Assembly (NCBI GenBank): GCA_027620655.1 | Contig: JAQCDS010000001.1 | Coordinates: 434,001 to 498,000, forward strand | From: Bacteroidota bacterium | GTDB taxonomy: Bacteria; Bacteroidota; Bacteroidia; Flavobacteriales; Flavobacteriaceae | Direction of reading: 5' to 3' | DNA length: 64,000 nt | In this document: piece after piece, positions 55,827-64,000 of the stretch | Layout of the letters: every line of letters starts with the position of its first letter | Position numbering within the stretch: position 1 is the first letter of the stretch | Program-made: the position numbers and the translations under genes | Notes under the pieces: generated by a model | What the model was told of the DNA's origin: nothing | The model's input: the letters and a program-made list of their open reading frames with translations, nothing else | Databases searched by the model: none

Positions 55827-57002
55827 ATGAAAGAAGTTGTTATTGTTTCTGCAGTCCGCACCCCAATAGGTAGTTTTATGGGAAGTTTATCTTCAATAGA
55901 TGCACCAAAACTTGGGGCTATCGCCATTAAAGGTGCATTAGAAAAAATTAATTTAAATCCTAGTTCAGTAGACGAAGTCCTAATGGGACAAGTTGTTCAG
56001 GCTGGTGCTGGCCAAGCTCCTGCAAGGCAAGCGGCTATATTTGCTGGGATTCCCAATACAGTCCCCTGTACCACCGTCAATAAAGTATGTTCATCTGGAA
56101 TGAAATCCATAATGCAAGCCGCACAAAGTATTGCGCTTGGCGATGCCGAAATTATTGTGGCTGGGGGTATGGAAAATATGAGTCAAATTCCACACTATTA
56201 TCATGCACGAATAGCGAAGAAATTTGGCCCCGCACAAATGGAAGATGGCATGCAAAAAGATGGTCTGGTGGATGCTTATAATAAAGAAGCCATGGGCGTT
56301 TGTGCCGATGCGTGTGCCACAGAATATGATTTTTCTAGAGAAGATCAAGATGCGTTTGCCATTCAATCTTATAAGCGCTCTACCGAAGCTTGGAGTCGTG
56401 GAAAATTTGACAATGAGGTTGTCCCTGTAGAAGTTCCCCAACGCCGTGGCGAACCCATTGTAGTAGCAACCGATGAAGAATTTACAAATGTAAAATTAGA
56501 AAAAATTCCAGCCCTAAGACCTGCTTTTACAAAAGATGGTACTGTAACGGCAGCCAATGCCTCGACCATCAATGATGGTGCTGCAGCACTTGTTCTTATG
56601 AGTAAAGACAAAGCCAAAGAACTTGGACTACAACCACTGGCCACCATAAAAAGTTATGCAGACGCCGCCCGCGAGCCCGAATGGTTTACGGTAGCACCTG
56701 CCAAAGCCCTCCCCAAAGCATTAGACAAAGCCAACATCAAGATTGATGATGTGGATTATTTTGAATTTAACGAAGCCTTTTCTATAGTCGGACTGGCCAA
56801 TATGAAAATTTTGGGACTCAACGATGCTAAAGTTAATGTCAATGGTGGTGCGGTTTCGCTTGGACATCCTTTGGGGTGCTCCGGTGCAAGAATTGTGGTT
56901 ACCCTACTCAATGTTTTGGAACAAAATAATGGAAAAATTGGAGCAGCGGCCATTTGTAATGGCGGCGGTGGTGCCTCGGCACTGATCCTCGAACGAAACT
57001 AA
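55827..57002 (+). CDS. Acetyl-CoA C-acyltransferase (thiolase)
   Basis: A 391-residue thiolase that joins or cleaves acyl-CoA at the beta-keto position. It begins KEVVIVSAVRTPIGSFMG, has the nucleophile Cys in NKVCSSGMKSIM near residue 88, the active-site GGAVSLGHPLGCSGAR, and the closing CNGGGGASALI. It is closest in pattern to biosynthetic acetyl-CoA acetyltransferases, though a beta-oxidation role cannot be excluded. A TTG precedes the ATG by one codon; ATG 55827 is preferred. The NlpC/P60 gene follows 6 bases later. Confidence 0.93.
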   Translation: MKEVVIVSAVRTPIGSFMGSLSSIDAPKLGAIAIKGALEKINLNPSSVDEVLMGQVVQAGAGQAPARQAAIFAGIPNTVPCTTVNKVCSSGMKSIMQAAQSIALGDAEIIVAGGMENMSQIPHYYHARIAKKFGPAQMEDGMQKDGLVDAYNKEAMGVCADACATEYDFSREDQDAFAIQSYKRSTEAWSRGKFDNEVVPVEVPQRRGEPIVVATDEEFTNVKLEKIPALRPAFTKDGTVTAANASTINDGAAALVLMSKDKAKELGLQPLATIKSYADAAREPEWFTVAPAKALPKALDKANIKIDDVDYFEFNEAFSIVGLANMKILGLNDAKVNVNGGAVSLGHPLGCSGARIVVTLLNVLEQNNGKIGAAAICNGGGGASALILERN

Positions 57003-57008
57003 TACTAA

Positions 57009-57758
57009 ATGCAATACGGCCTGTGCAATCTTAGTATTGTCGCATTAAGAAACGAACCCTCAGACAAAAGCGAACTCACGTCGCAAGTCCTTTATGGCGA
57101 ATTGTTTAAGGTCCTTGAACAGCGCAAAAAGTGGAGCCGAATTCGCCTCAGTTATGATGACTACGAAGGGTGGATTGACAACAAGCAATTTCGGTTGATT
57201 GAACAAGAAGAGTACACAAACTTCACTTCCAAAAAAGAACAACTGTGCAGCGATTTAGTGAACTTTATTACCTATAGTGAACAAAAGCTACAACCCATTG
57301 TGATGGGCAGTGTTTTAAATGCACAACCCCTTCTCAACCATACTTTTGATGGAGAAACATTAGTTGGGCAAAAACAAAAAAACAACCTAATAGAAACTGC
57401 ACTACTCTACCTCAACACCCCCTACCTTTGGGGAGGAAAAACCCCTTTTGGTATTGATTGTTCGGGGTTTACACAAATGGTGTATCGCCTCAATGGATTT
57501 CAACTTTTGCGCGATGCTTCGCAACAAGCCACACAAGGCGATGCGCTTAGTTTTATTGAAGAAAGCTCACCAGGCGATTTGGCGTTTTTTGATAATAATG
57601 AAGGGGATATTATTCATGTAGGAATTATAATGGAAAACCATCATATCATTCATGCGCATGGCAAAGTACGTATAGACCGTATTGACCATTCTGGAATTTA
57701 TAATGTCGATACCAACACCCATTCCCATAAACTTCGGGTGATTAAAAGCATTGTTTAA
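57009..57758 (+). CDS. NlpC/P60 cysteine peptidase with SH3 domain
   Basis: A 249-residue C40 peptidase. Residues 1-75 form a bacterial SH3-like domain (GLCNLSIVALRNEPSDKSELTSQVLYGE, WSRIRLSYDDYEGWID). Residues 125-249 form the NlpC/P60 domain with YLWGGKTPFGIDCSGFTQMVY (catalytic Cys), GDIIHVGIIMEN (His) and HIIHAHG. Such enzymes cut gamma-D-Glu to diamino-acid bonds in peptidoglycan stem peptides. No signal peptide is visible, so it may act on imported muropeptides, as YkfC does. Confidence 0.92.
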   Translation: MQYGLCNLSIVALRNEPSDKSELTSQVLYGELFKVLEQRKKWSRIRLSYDDYEGWIDNKQFRLIEQEEYTNFTSKKEQLCSDLVNFITYSEQKLQPIVMGSVLNAQPLLNHTFDGETLVGQKQKNNLIETALLYLNTPYLWGGKTPFGIDCSGFTQMVYRLNGFQLLRDASQQATQGDALSFIEESSPGDLAFFDNNEGDIIHVGIIMENHHIIHAHGKVRIDRIDHSGIYNVDTNTHSHKLRVIKSIV

Positions 57759-57769
57759 GTTTTTTTTTA

Positions 57770-57777
57770 TAAATTTG
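57770..57777 (+). promoter_or_regulatory. Candidate -7 box for the GIN-domain gene
   Basis: TAAATTTG matches TAnnTTTG and lies 25 bases before the ATG at 57803. A TTG at 57751-57753 is a possible -33 element at 16 bases. Confidence 0.4.
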
Positions 57778-57802
57778 GGTAATATCCTAAATCTTTAATA
57801 TC

Positions 57803-58291
57803 ATGTTTTATAAAACCTACAAATTTACCACGCTTCTTTTTTTGGCTTTTTTTACCACATTTTTAAGTGGTCAAAACTCTACATCTGATGAAATTTCAGA
57901 AAAAATCTATGAGTTTTCAAATTTTGACACCCTAGAACTAAGTCATGCCATTTCTGTGATTTTAGTACAATCGGACATCTATAGCGTAGCCATCAGCTGC
58001 GAAGACAAATACATGGATGATGTTGTGGTAACACAAAACAATTCGACATTAAAAATCCAACTTAAAGGAAGAAAATCGTACAAAAACATCAATCTTTCGG
58101 CAGTGATTCATATGCCCTCAGTCCAAAAACTTGAAATGAGCGGGGCTTCAAAAGTGGTGTTTAGAGACAATAAAGACAGCGATTTAGAGCTAGAACTTTC
58201 TGGGGCAAGTAGCGTTAGAGGTATTATTGCTTTAAGCAATATTTTAAATCCTATTGCTGTAAGCGATCGGCCATATCTTTATATTCTTTAG
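57803..58291 (+). CDS. GIN-domain (DUF2807) secreted protein, C-terminally truncated
   Basis: A 162-residue exported protein (signal FTTLLFLAFFTTFLSGQ) with the DUF2807 head-to-tail adhesin pattern: FSNFDTLELSHAISVILVQSD, then VQKLEMSGASKVVF and LELELSGASSVRG. Normal GIN proteins continue with further parallel strands to about 220-250 residues. Here the pattern stops after SSVRG, and the last 25 codons overlap the 3' end of the convergent TPR gene by 41 bases. The 3' half therefore appears lost, and the product may not fold. Confidence 0.7.
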   Translation: MFYKTYKFTTLLFLAFFTTFLSGQNSTSDEISEKIYEFSNFDTLELSHAISVILVQSDIYSVAISCEDKYMDDVVVTQNNSTLKIQLKGRKSYKNINLSAVIHMPSVQKLEMSGASKVVFRDNKDSDLELELSGASSVRGIIALSNILNPIAVSDRPYLYIL

Positions 58292-59501
58292 CTTTAACAT
58301 CGTTGCCTGTAGCAGAAAAAATATTGGACAGGGTTTTAGCCGCCTGAAAATTTGTAGGATCAGATACTAATGCTTGTTCTAAATAAGGAATGGCATCCAA
58401 ATACAATTGGTTACGTTCTTCACGAAGCTCATCATAGCGGCGGTCATCGGCAGCAGAAGTTCCCAAATTATTCATTTCAGCAATAATGGATTCCTCTTGC
58501 CCTAGTATAAGTGCCGCAAGATTGATATAGGCATTGGTATACTTTGGATTAAGCTCAATGGCTTTGTCATAATATTTCTTAGCATTATCAAAGTCTTTGG
58601 CATCAGCAGCAATGACTCCCAAATTGTATTGCAACTCTGCATTTTTGGGGTCTTTTTCTGTAGCATATCCCAACAATTCTTTAAACTTATCAGTATTCCC
58701 CATTGCATAATGGACATTGGCTTCTGTAAGTATCAAATTTAAATCGTCTGGATTTTGAGCTCTTGCTTCACGCATGGCATCTAGCGCTTTGTCGGTTTCT
58801 CCACGTTCATTGTAAATTAGCGCCATATTTTTTATAATCTCTGGATATCTAGATTTTGAGTTTTTGTCCGTAGGGTTTATATGTGACTTTGACTTTACCG
58901 AAACATCACGCAATACTTCACTGTCAAAAGCTTCTTCTTTGTTGGTTTCTTTGTTGACCGCAAAATATTGTTTTTCTATCCCTGTAAACCCAAGTGCTCT
59001 TAACTTTTCGTACATCGCTAAAGACTTGTCATAGTCCTTTGCATTTACAGCCGATGAGGCCGCATAATACAAATAGATGGTGTCTTTAGATGACAATTTA
59101 TAAGCATTTGAAAAGTAATCCGAGGCCGTTGCAAAATCACTTTTATCAATGGAAGCACTTCCTTGATTAATCAAGTGATTAATGAGGTTTTGAAAGTGTG
59201 TGTTTTTTTCTTCTGAACTTACAGACGATCCGATTTTTGCAAAAGCATCAATGGATTTATTAACATCTTCTAGCTCTGCAGCACCCCCTTTAAAAAGTAA
59301 CTTACTTTTATAAAAATAAAACTGCCCTTTTTGCTTTTCATCCATTGAAGACATTAGCGCTTCTGCAGCAGCAAGAGCTGTAGCGGCTTGCTCAAAATTT
59401 ACTTTTTCAAGGGCTTTACTCACTGCACGTAGTTCTTTCTTTTGTGCATTCATAGACCATGTAAGGGCTAGTAGGAGTCCAAAAATTAGGTATTTTTTCA
59501 T
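58251..59501 (-). CDS. Secreted TPR-repeat protein
   Basis: A 416-residue exported protein (signal KKYLIFGLLLALTWSMNAQ) with about six tetratricopeptide units. Clear ones are PEIIKNMALIYNERGETDKALDAMREAR, NPDDLNLILTEANVHYAMGNTDKFKELL and AELQYNLGVIAADAKDFDNAKKYYDKAIELNPKY. TPR proteins mediate protein-protein contacts; none more specific can be inferred. It lies 18 bases after gyrA on the same strand, a linkage that suggests co-transcription. Confidence 0.87.
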   Translation of the reverse strand: MKKYLIFGLLLALTWSMNAQKKELRAVSKALEKVNFEQAATALAAAEALMSSMDEKQKGQFYFYKSKLLFKGGAAELEDVNKSIDAFAKIGSSVSSEEKNTHFQNLINHLINQGSASIDKSDFATASDYFSNAYKLSSKDTIYLYYAASSAVNAKDYDKSLAMYEKLRALGFTGIEKQYFAVNKETNKEEAFDSEVLRDVSVKSKSHINPTDKNSKSRYPEIIKNMALIYNERGETDKALDAMREARAQNPDDLNLILTEANVHYAMGNTDKFKELLGYATEKDPKNAELQYNLGVIAADAKDFDNAKKYYDKAIELNPKYTNAYINLAALILGQEESIIAEMNNLGTSAADDRRYDELREERNQLYLDAIPYLEQALVSDPTNFQAAKTLSNIFSATGNDVKAKEYKDMADRLQQ

Positions 59502-59519
59502 GATTTAAGTATTTAATTA

Positions 59520-62072
59520 TTATTCTGTTTGTGTGTCGTTTTCTGTATCTTCTGTGTTTTCTGTACTTTCAGTATTTGGTGTTTCTTCAGAAATCGGTTC
59601 TTCAGTAGTCACCTCTTCTGATTCCTCTACCTCCTCTTCTTTCATCACTTTTGCAACTGCAGCAATAGAATCTGAGCCTTTGAGATTGATAAGCTTTACA
59701 CCTTGTGTTGCTCTACCCATTACTCTTAAATCCTCTACCGCCATACGAATAGCAATTCCAGATTTGTTGATGATCATCAAATCATCTTCATCAGTTACAT
59801 TTTTGATGGAAACCAAACTTCCTGTTTTTTCAGTTATTGAAATGGTTTTTACACCCTTTCCACCACGATTTGTGATGCGATAATCTTCTAAACTTGAGCG
59901 TTTTCCATAGCCGTTTTCTGAAACCACCAAAATATTACTTTCCATATCATCTACAGATATCATGCCAATTACCTCATCGGCATTGTGTGCCAATGTAATT
60001 CCACGTACTCCAGAGGCTCCTCTTCCCATTGGGCGAGTCTTGGCTTCCTCGAAACGAATGGCCTTTCCTGACTTCAATGCCAACATCACTTGGCTTTCTC
60101 CAGTGGTGAGTTTGGCTTCAAGAAGTTCATCGCCTTCCTTAATCGTAATCGCATTAATGCCATTAGTTCTTGGACGAGAATATTGCTCTAAAGACGTTTT
60201 CTTTACCTGTCCACGTTTGGTTGCCATAATCACATAATGGGCATTGATGTATTCTTCATCTTTTAAGTTTTGAGTACAAATAAATGCTTTTACTTTATCG
60301 TCTTGCTCAATATTGATCAAGTTTTGAATGGCTCTTCCTTTTGATGTTTTACTGCCTTCTGGAATTTCATAAACTCGCATCCAGAAACATTTTCCTTTTT
60401 GTGTAAAGAATAACATATACTGGTGATTCGTACCTACAAAAAGATGTTCTAAGAAATCTTCATTTCTTGTGGTCGATGCTTTTTGACCAACTCCCCCTCT
60501 ATTTTGAGTTCTATATTCAGTCAAAGATGTTCGTTTGATATATCCAGCATGAGAAATAGTAATCACCACTTGCTCGTTTGGAATCATATCTTCAATGGAT
60601 AAATCTCCACCTGCATACTCTATCGTAGAACGACGATCATCTCCATACTTTTCTTTGACCACCGCAAGCTCATCTTTAATGATTTGCATACGACGATCTT
60701 TTTTGTCTAGAATATCCTTTAGATCTTCAATAGTTTTCATGAGCTCTTCAAACTCTGAGCGTAATTTATCTTGCTCTAAGCCCGTAAGCTGACGCAAACG
60801 CATTTCAACAATAGCTTTGGCTTGAATTTCACTCAACTCAAAGCGTTTGATAAGTTTTTCGCGGGCTTCATCAGGATTTGAGGACCCTCTGATGATAGAA
60901 ATCACTTCATCAATATTATCAGAAGCAATGATAAGTCCTTCCAAAATATGAGCGCGTTCTTCTGCTTTACGCAATTCAAAAGTTGTTCTACGTACAACAA
61001 CTTCATGACGGTGCTCAACAAAATGATGAATCATGTCTTTTAGGTTCAATATTTCTGGACGACCATTGACTAACGCAATATTATTTACACTAAAAGAGGA
61101 CTGAAGTGCCGTATATTTAAATAATTTGTTGAGAACAATATTTGGAATAGCATCTCTTTTTAAAACATAAACAATACGCATTCCATTACGGTCAGACTCG
61201 TCGCGAATTGTTGAAATTCCTTCTAATTTTTTATCATTAACAAGGTCAGCCGTTTTCTTAATCATATCGGCCTTATTGACTTGATATGGAATTTCGCTAA
61301 CAATAATACATTCTCTTCCATTGACTTCTTCAATATTGGCTTTGGCACGAATAACAACACGTCCTCGACCCGTTTTAAAAGCTTCTCTTACCCCTTCATA
61401 ACCATAAATTATCCCACCTGTTGGAAAATCTGGTGCTTTAACATGAGTGATTAACTCATCAATTTCAATAGCATTATTATCAATGAAGGCTGTAATTCCA
61501 TCAACAACTTCAGAAAGGTTGTGTGGTGGCATATTGGTTGCCATACCGACTGCAATTCCTGATGCGCCATTGACAAGCAGCCCTGGAATTCGTGTTGGAA
61601 GAACGGTTGGTTCTTGAAGTGTATCATCAAAATTAAGTTTATGATCGACCGTTTCTTTATCAATATCGGCAAGCATATCTTCAGATATTTTGCGCATTCT
61701 AGCTTCTGTATAACGCATTGCAGCAGGACTATCGCCATCAATAGATCCAAAATTTCCTTGACCATCGACTAGCATATAACGTAGACTCCACTCTTGGGCC
61801 ATTCGCACCATAGTATCATAAACCGATGTATCGCCATGAGGGTGGTATTTACCAAGGACTTCTCCCACAATTCTTGCCGATTTTTTGTGCGCAGAATTAG
61901 ACCGTACACCCAACTCATGCATTCCATACAAAACGCGACGATGAACGGGCTTTAAGCCATCACGAACGTCGGGTAATGCTCTTGAAACAATAACGGACAT
62001 CGAATAATCGATGTAGGCCGATTTCATTTCATCTTCAATGTTAATCGGGATTAATTTTTCTCCTTCTATCAT
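59520..62072 (-). CDS. gyrA: DNA gyrase subunit A
   Basis: Breaks and rejoins DNA during supercoiling. The 850 residues carry the winged-helix CAP region [16 protein letters not shown], the quinolone-determining region [12 protein letters not shown] near 75-86, and the catalytic Tyr in [10 protein letters not shown] near 121. The C-terminal beta-pinwheel is present, including the GyrA-box-like QNRGGVGQK. The last 45 residues are an acidic Glu/Thr/Ser tail, as in some Bacteroidota. Divergent from clpC across 247 bases. Confidence 0.96.
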   Translation of the reverse strand: MIEGEKLIPINIEDEMKSAYIDYSMSVIVSRALPDVRDGLKPVHRRVLYGMHELGVRSNSAHKKSARIVGEVLGKYHPHGDTSVYDTMVRMAQEWSLRYMLVDGQGNFGSIDGDSPAAMRYTEARMRKISEDMLADIDKETVDHKLNFDDTLQEPTVLPTRIPGLLVNGASGIAVGMATNMPPHNLSEVVDGITAFIDNNAIEIDELITHVKAPDFPTGGIIYGYEGVREAFKTGRGRVVIRAKANIEEVNGRECIIVSEIPYQVNKADMIKKTADLVNDKKLEGISTIRDESDRNGMRIVYVLKRDAIPNIVLNKLFKYTALQSSFSVNNIALVNGRPEILNLKDMIHHFVEHRHEVVVRRTTFELRKAEERAHILEGLIIASDNIDEVISIIRGSSNPDEAREKLIKRFELSEIQAKAIVEMRLRQLTGLEQDKLRSEFEELMKTIEDLKDILDKKDRRMQIIKDELAVVKEKYGDDRRSTIEYAGGDLSIEDMIPNEQVVITISHAGYIKRTSLTEYRTQNRGGVGQKASTTRNEDFLEHLFVGTNHQYMLFFTQKGKCFWMRVYEIPEGSKTSKGRAIQNLINIEQDDKVKAFICTQNLKDEEYINAHYVIMATKRGQVKKTSLEQYSRPRTNGINAITIKEGDELLEAKLTTGESQVMLALKSGKAIRFEEAKTRPMGRGASGVRGITLAHNADEVIGMISVDDMESNILVVSENGYGKRSSLEDYRITNRGGKGVKTISITEKTGSLVSIKNVTDEDDLMIINKSGIAIRMAVEDLRVMGRATQGVKLINLKGSDSIAAVAKVMKEEEVEESEEVTTEEPISEETPNTESTENTEDTENDTQTE

Positions 62073-62271
62073 AGGTTGATTTTATTGCAATTATTATATT
62101 CAAGCTAATATAAAACAATCGTTCTTTTTGATGCTAATAATTATGGGTTTTTTGGCGTATTTTATCAACAATTTAAAGAAGAAAAGGGTTAATAAATAGA
62201 ATGCAAAAAATTTTGATTTTTAAATGTTTTTAATATCATTTGTAGTATTAATTTTTAATTGAGGTATAGTT

Positions 62272-62304
62272 TTTGAATTATAACTCATAAAATTCGTATT
62301 TTTA
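62272..62304 (+). promoter_or_regulatory. Candidate promoter for clpC
   Basis: TTTG at 62272-62275 and TATTTTTA at 62297-62304 are spaced by 21 bases, 16 bases before the clpC ATG. The 247-base gap upstream holds no other gene that I can see. Confidence 0.35.
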
Positions 62305-62319
62305 TACAAAATATTTTCT

Positions 62320-64000
62320 ATGGATGACAACTTTTCACCCCGAGTTAAAGATGTGATTTCTTTTAGTAAAGAAGAAGCATTACGTCTAGGACACGATTTT
62401 ATTGGAACTGAGCATTTGATGCTTGGATTACTTCGTGATGGCCACGGCAAAGCAGTAGAGATTCTCAATGCACTTGATATTGATTTGAGTCAACTGCGCC
62501 GCAAAGTAGAAATTCTAAGCCCTGCAAACCCCAATATTAGCACTTCAACAAACGAGAAAAAAAATCTTCATCTCACTCGACAAGCTGAACGTGCCCTAAA
62601 AACAACCTTTTTGGAGGCCAAACTTTTTCAAAGCAAATCCATAAATACGGCGCATTTGCTATTATGTGTTCTTAGAAACGAAAACGACCCTACCACCAAG
62701 TTACTCAATAAATTGAGAGTAAATTACGATAATGTTAAAGAGCAATTTAAAAACATGATTACAAGTAGTGATGATGATTTCATTGATGCACCAAAAGCTG
62801 AATCTTTTTCTGATGAAGAAACAAATGAGGAAAATGAAAACACCGGTACTTTTGGTCAAACGAGCTCAACCAAATCAAACAAAAAATCTAAAACCCCTGT
62901 TTTAGATAATTTTGGTCGTGATCTTACCGCTATGGCCGAAGAAGGAAAACTTGATCCTGTAGTTGGTAGAGACAAAGAAATTCAGCGCGTATCACAAATA
63001 CTCAGCCGAAGAAAAAAGAACAATCCTCTTCTTATTGGAGAGCCAGGCGTTGGTAAATCTGCAATTGCAGAAGGGCTTGCCAACAGAATTATAAAACGAA
63101 AAGTCTCTAGAATTCTGTTCAACAAACGTGTGGTAACTCTGGACTTAGCGAGTTTAGTGGCTGGTACAAAATACAGAGGGCAATTTGAAGAACGTATGAA
63201 AGCCGTTATGAATGAACTCGAAAAAAATGATGATGTCATTTTATTCATTGATGAAATTCATACCATTGTAGGGGCTGGAGGTGCAACAGGAAGTCTTGAT
63301 GCTTCAAACATGTTTAAACCTGCTTTAGCACGAGGAGAGATTCAATGTGTTGGTGCTACAACTCTTGATGAATATCGTCAGCATATCGAAAAAGATGGTG
63401 CGCTAGAGCGTCGCTTTCAAAAAGTGATTATTGAACCTACTTCAGTTGATGAGACGATTGAAATCCTTAATAATATAAAAAATAAATACGAAGATCATCA
63501 CAATGTAGACTATACAGATGAAGCTATAGAAGCCTGTGTTAAACTTACAAGCCGCTACATGTCCGATCGTTTTTTACCAGACAAAGCTATAGATGCTTTG
63601 GACGAGGCTGGATCGCGGGTACATATCACAAATATTGATGTTCCCGAACAAATTGTGGAATTGGAATCAGAACTTGAGTCTGTTCGTGCAACGAAAAATT
63701 CTGTGGTAAAAAAACAGAAATATGAAGAAGCAGCAAAGCTCAGGGATGACGAAAAAAGACTTGAAAAAAGTTTGGCAGAAGCTCAGAAAAAGTGGGAAGA
63801 TGAGTCAAAACTCAATAGAGAAATTGTTACAGAAGAAAATGTCGCCGAAGTCGTTTCTATGATGACAGGAATACCTGTCAATAGAATTGCACAAACAGAA
63901 GGCAACAAGCTTTCTTTATTACCAGAACTTATTAGTGGTAAAGTTATTGGTCAAGATGAGGCTGTTTCCAAGGTTGTAAAAGCCATTCAAAGGAATCGTG
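62320..64000 (+). CDS. clpC: ATP-dependent Clp protease ATP-binding subunit ClpC, 5' part
   Basis: Translation from ATG 62320 gives about 560 residues and runs off the right edge. The N-domain repeats are SPRVKDVISFSKEEALRLG and GTEHLMLGLL; an Asp/Glu/Ser linker follows near 145-195. The first AAA module has GEPGVGKSAIAEGLA (Walker A), VILFIDEIHTIVGAGG (Walker B) and ALERRFQKV (arginine finger). The middle domain contains the UVR-like KYEEAAKLRDDEKRLEK that marks ClpC. The second AAA module starts at the edge (VIGQDEAVSKVVKAIQ). It unfolds substrates for ClpP. Confidence 0.95.
   Translation, partial: MDDNFSPRVKDVISFSKEEALRLGHDFIGTEHLMLGLLRDGHGKAVEILNALDIDLSQLRRKVEILSPANPNISTSTNEKKNLHLTRQAERALKTTFLEAKLFQSKSINTAHLLLCVLRNENDPTTKLLNKLRVNYDNVKEQFKNMITSSDDDFIDAPKAESFSDEETNEENENTGTFGQTSSTKSNKKSKTPVLDNFGRDLTAMAEEGKLDPVVGRDKEIQRVSQILSRRKKNNPLLIGEPGVGKSAIAEGLANRIIKRKVSRILFNKRVVTLDLASLVAGTKYRGQFEERMKAVMNELEKNDDVILFIDEIHTIVGAGGATGSLDASNMFKPALARGEIQCVGATTLDEYRQHIEKDGALERRFQKVIIEPTSVDETIEILNNIKNKYEDHHNVDYTDEAIEACVKLTSRYMSDRFLPDKAIDALDEAGSRVHITNIDVPEQIVELESELESVRATKNSVVKKQKYEEAAKLRDDEKRLEKSLAEAQKKWEDESKLNREIVTEENVAEVVSMMTGIPVNRIAQTEGNKLSLLPELISGKVIGQDEAVSKVVKAIQRNR

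Overview
The window looks like chromosomal DNA of a marine-type member of the Flavobacteriaceae (Bacteroidota). The DNA is AT-rich. Start codons generally lack clear Shine-Dalgarno sequences, while many genes are preceded by the Bacteroidota -7 box TAnnTTTG. The gene content fits: a fused E1 alpha/beta dehydrogenase, bshA next to a GH3/beta-lactamase fusion protein, MutS2 without Smr, a 7TM-HD protein, TamB, LptD, and lipoproteins of the MKK...C type. No prophage, CRISPR array, transposase or integrase was seen. No stretch over 300 bases is empty; the widest non-protein interval (53.1-53.6 kb) holds three tRNA genes.

Layout. 0-3.7 kb: 5' part of an oligopeptidase B lipoprotein gene, threonine aldolase, prfB with its programmed +1 frameshift, an ArsC-like protein and a small membrane protein. 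3.7-5.0 kb: a secreted-protein gene broken by two in-frame stops. 5.1-8.8 kb: fumC-hutI-hutG. 8.8-11.7 kb: sterol-desaturase-like membrane protein and fused E1. 11.8-14.8 kb: tight operon of a 2OG-Fe(II) oxygenase, SUI1/eIF1-like protein, nucleoside phosphorylase and a leaderless periplasmic-binding-like protein. 14.8-18.2 kb: ung, mutS2, DCC protein. 18.2-20.4 kb: a cassette-like accessory patch with inverted repeats and a frameshifted M23 peptidase. 20.5-27 kb: DAACS transporter, aroC, bshA, GH3-beta-lactamase fusion. 27-33 kb: SIMPL protein and a six-gene minus-strand operon (amidase, MlaD, two Fe-S proteins, HAD protein, conserved hypothetical). 33-39 kb: lptD, ridA, GlcNAc-type kinase, gapA, pfkA. 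39-48 kb: tamB diverging from tsaD-rsmE-DUF4159-trmH-methyltransferase, the last frameshifted in an A8 run. 48-53.2 kb: an accessory block of secreted proteins and lipoproteins with repeated terminators and a 107-bp direct repeat. 53.2-64 kb: tRNA-Arg, tRNA-Pro, tRNA-Ser, 7TM-HD protein, thiolase, NlpC/P60 peptidase, truncated GIN protein, TPR protein, gyrA and the 5' part of clpC.

Most of the window is housekeeping. The parts that reward a second look are three broken genes (3.75-5.04, 19.5-20.4, 46.8-47.9 kb), the inverted-repeat cassette patch at 18.2-20.4 kb, and the accessory lipoprotein block at 50-53.2 kb. In that block two minus-strand genes share an upstream tandem TTTGCACA site and a copied terminator, and one gene encodes an acidic repeat lipoprotein with an embedded Kazal-like module. 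I did not find a clear new multi-gene defence or biosynthetic system; the strongest candidates for something undescribed are the cassette repeats and the duplicated promoter-terminator unit.
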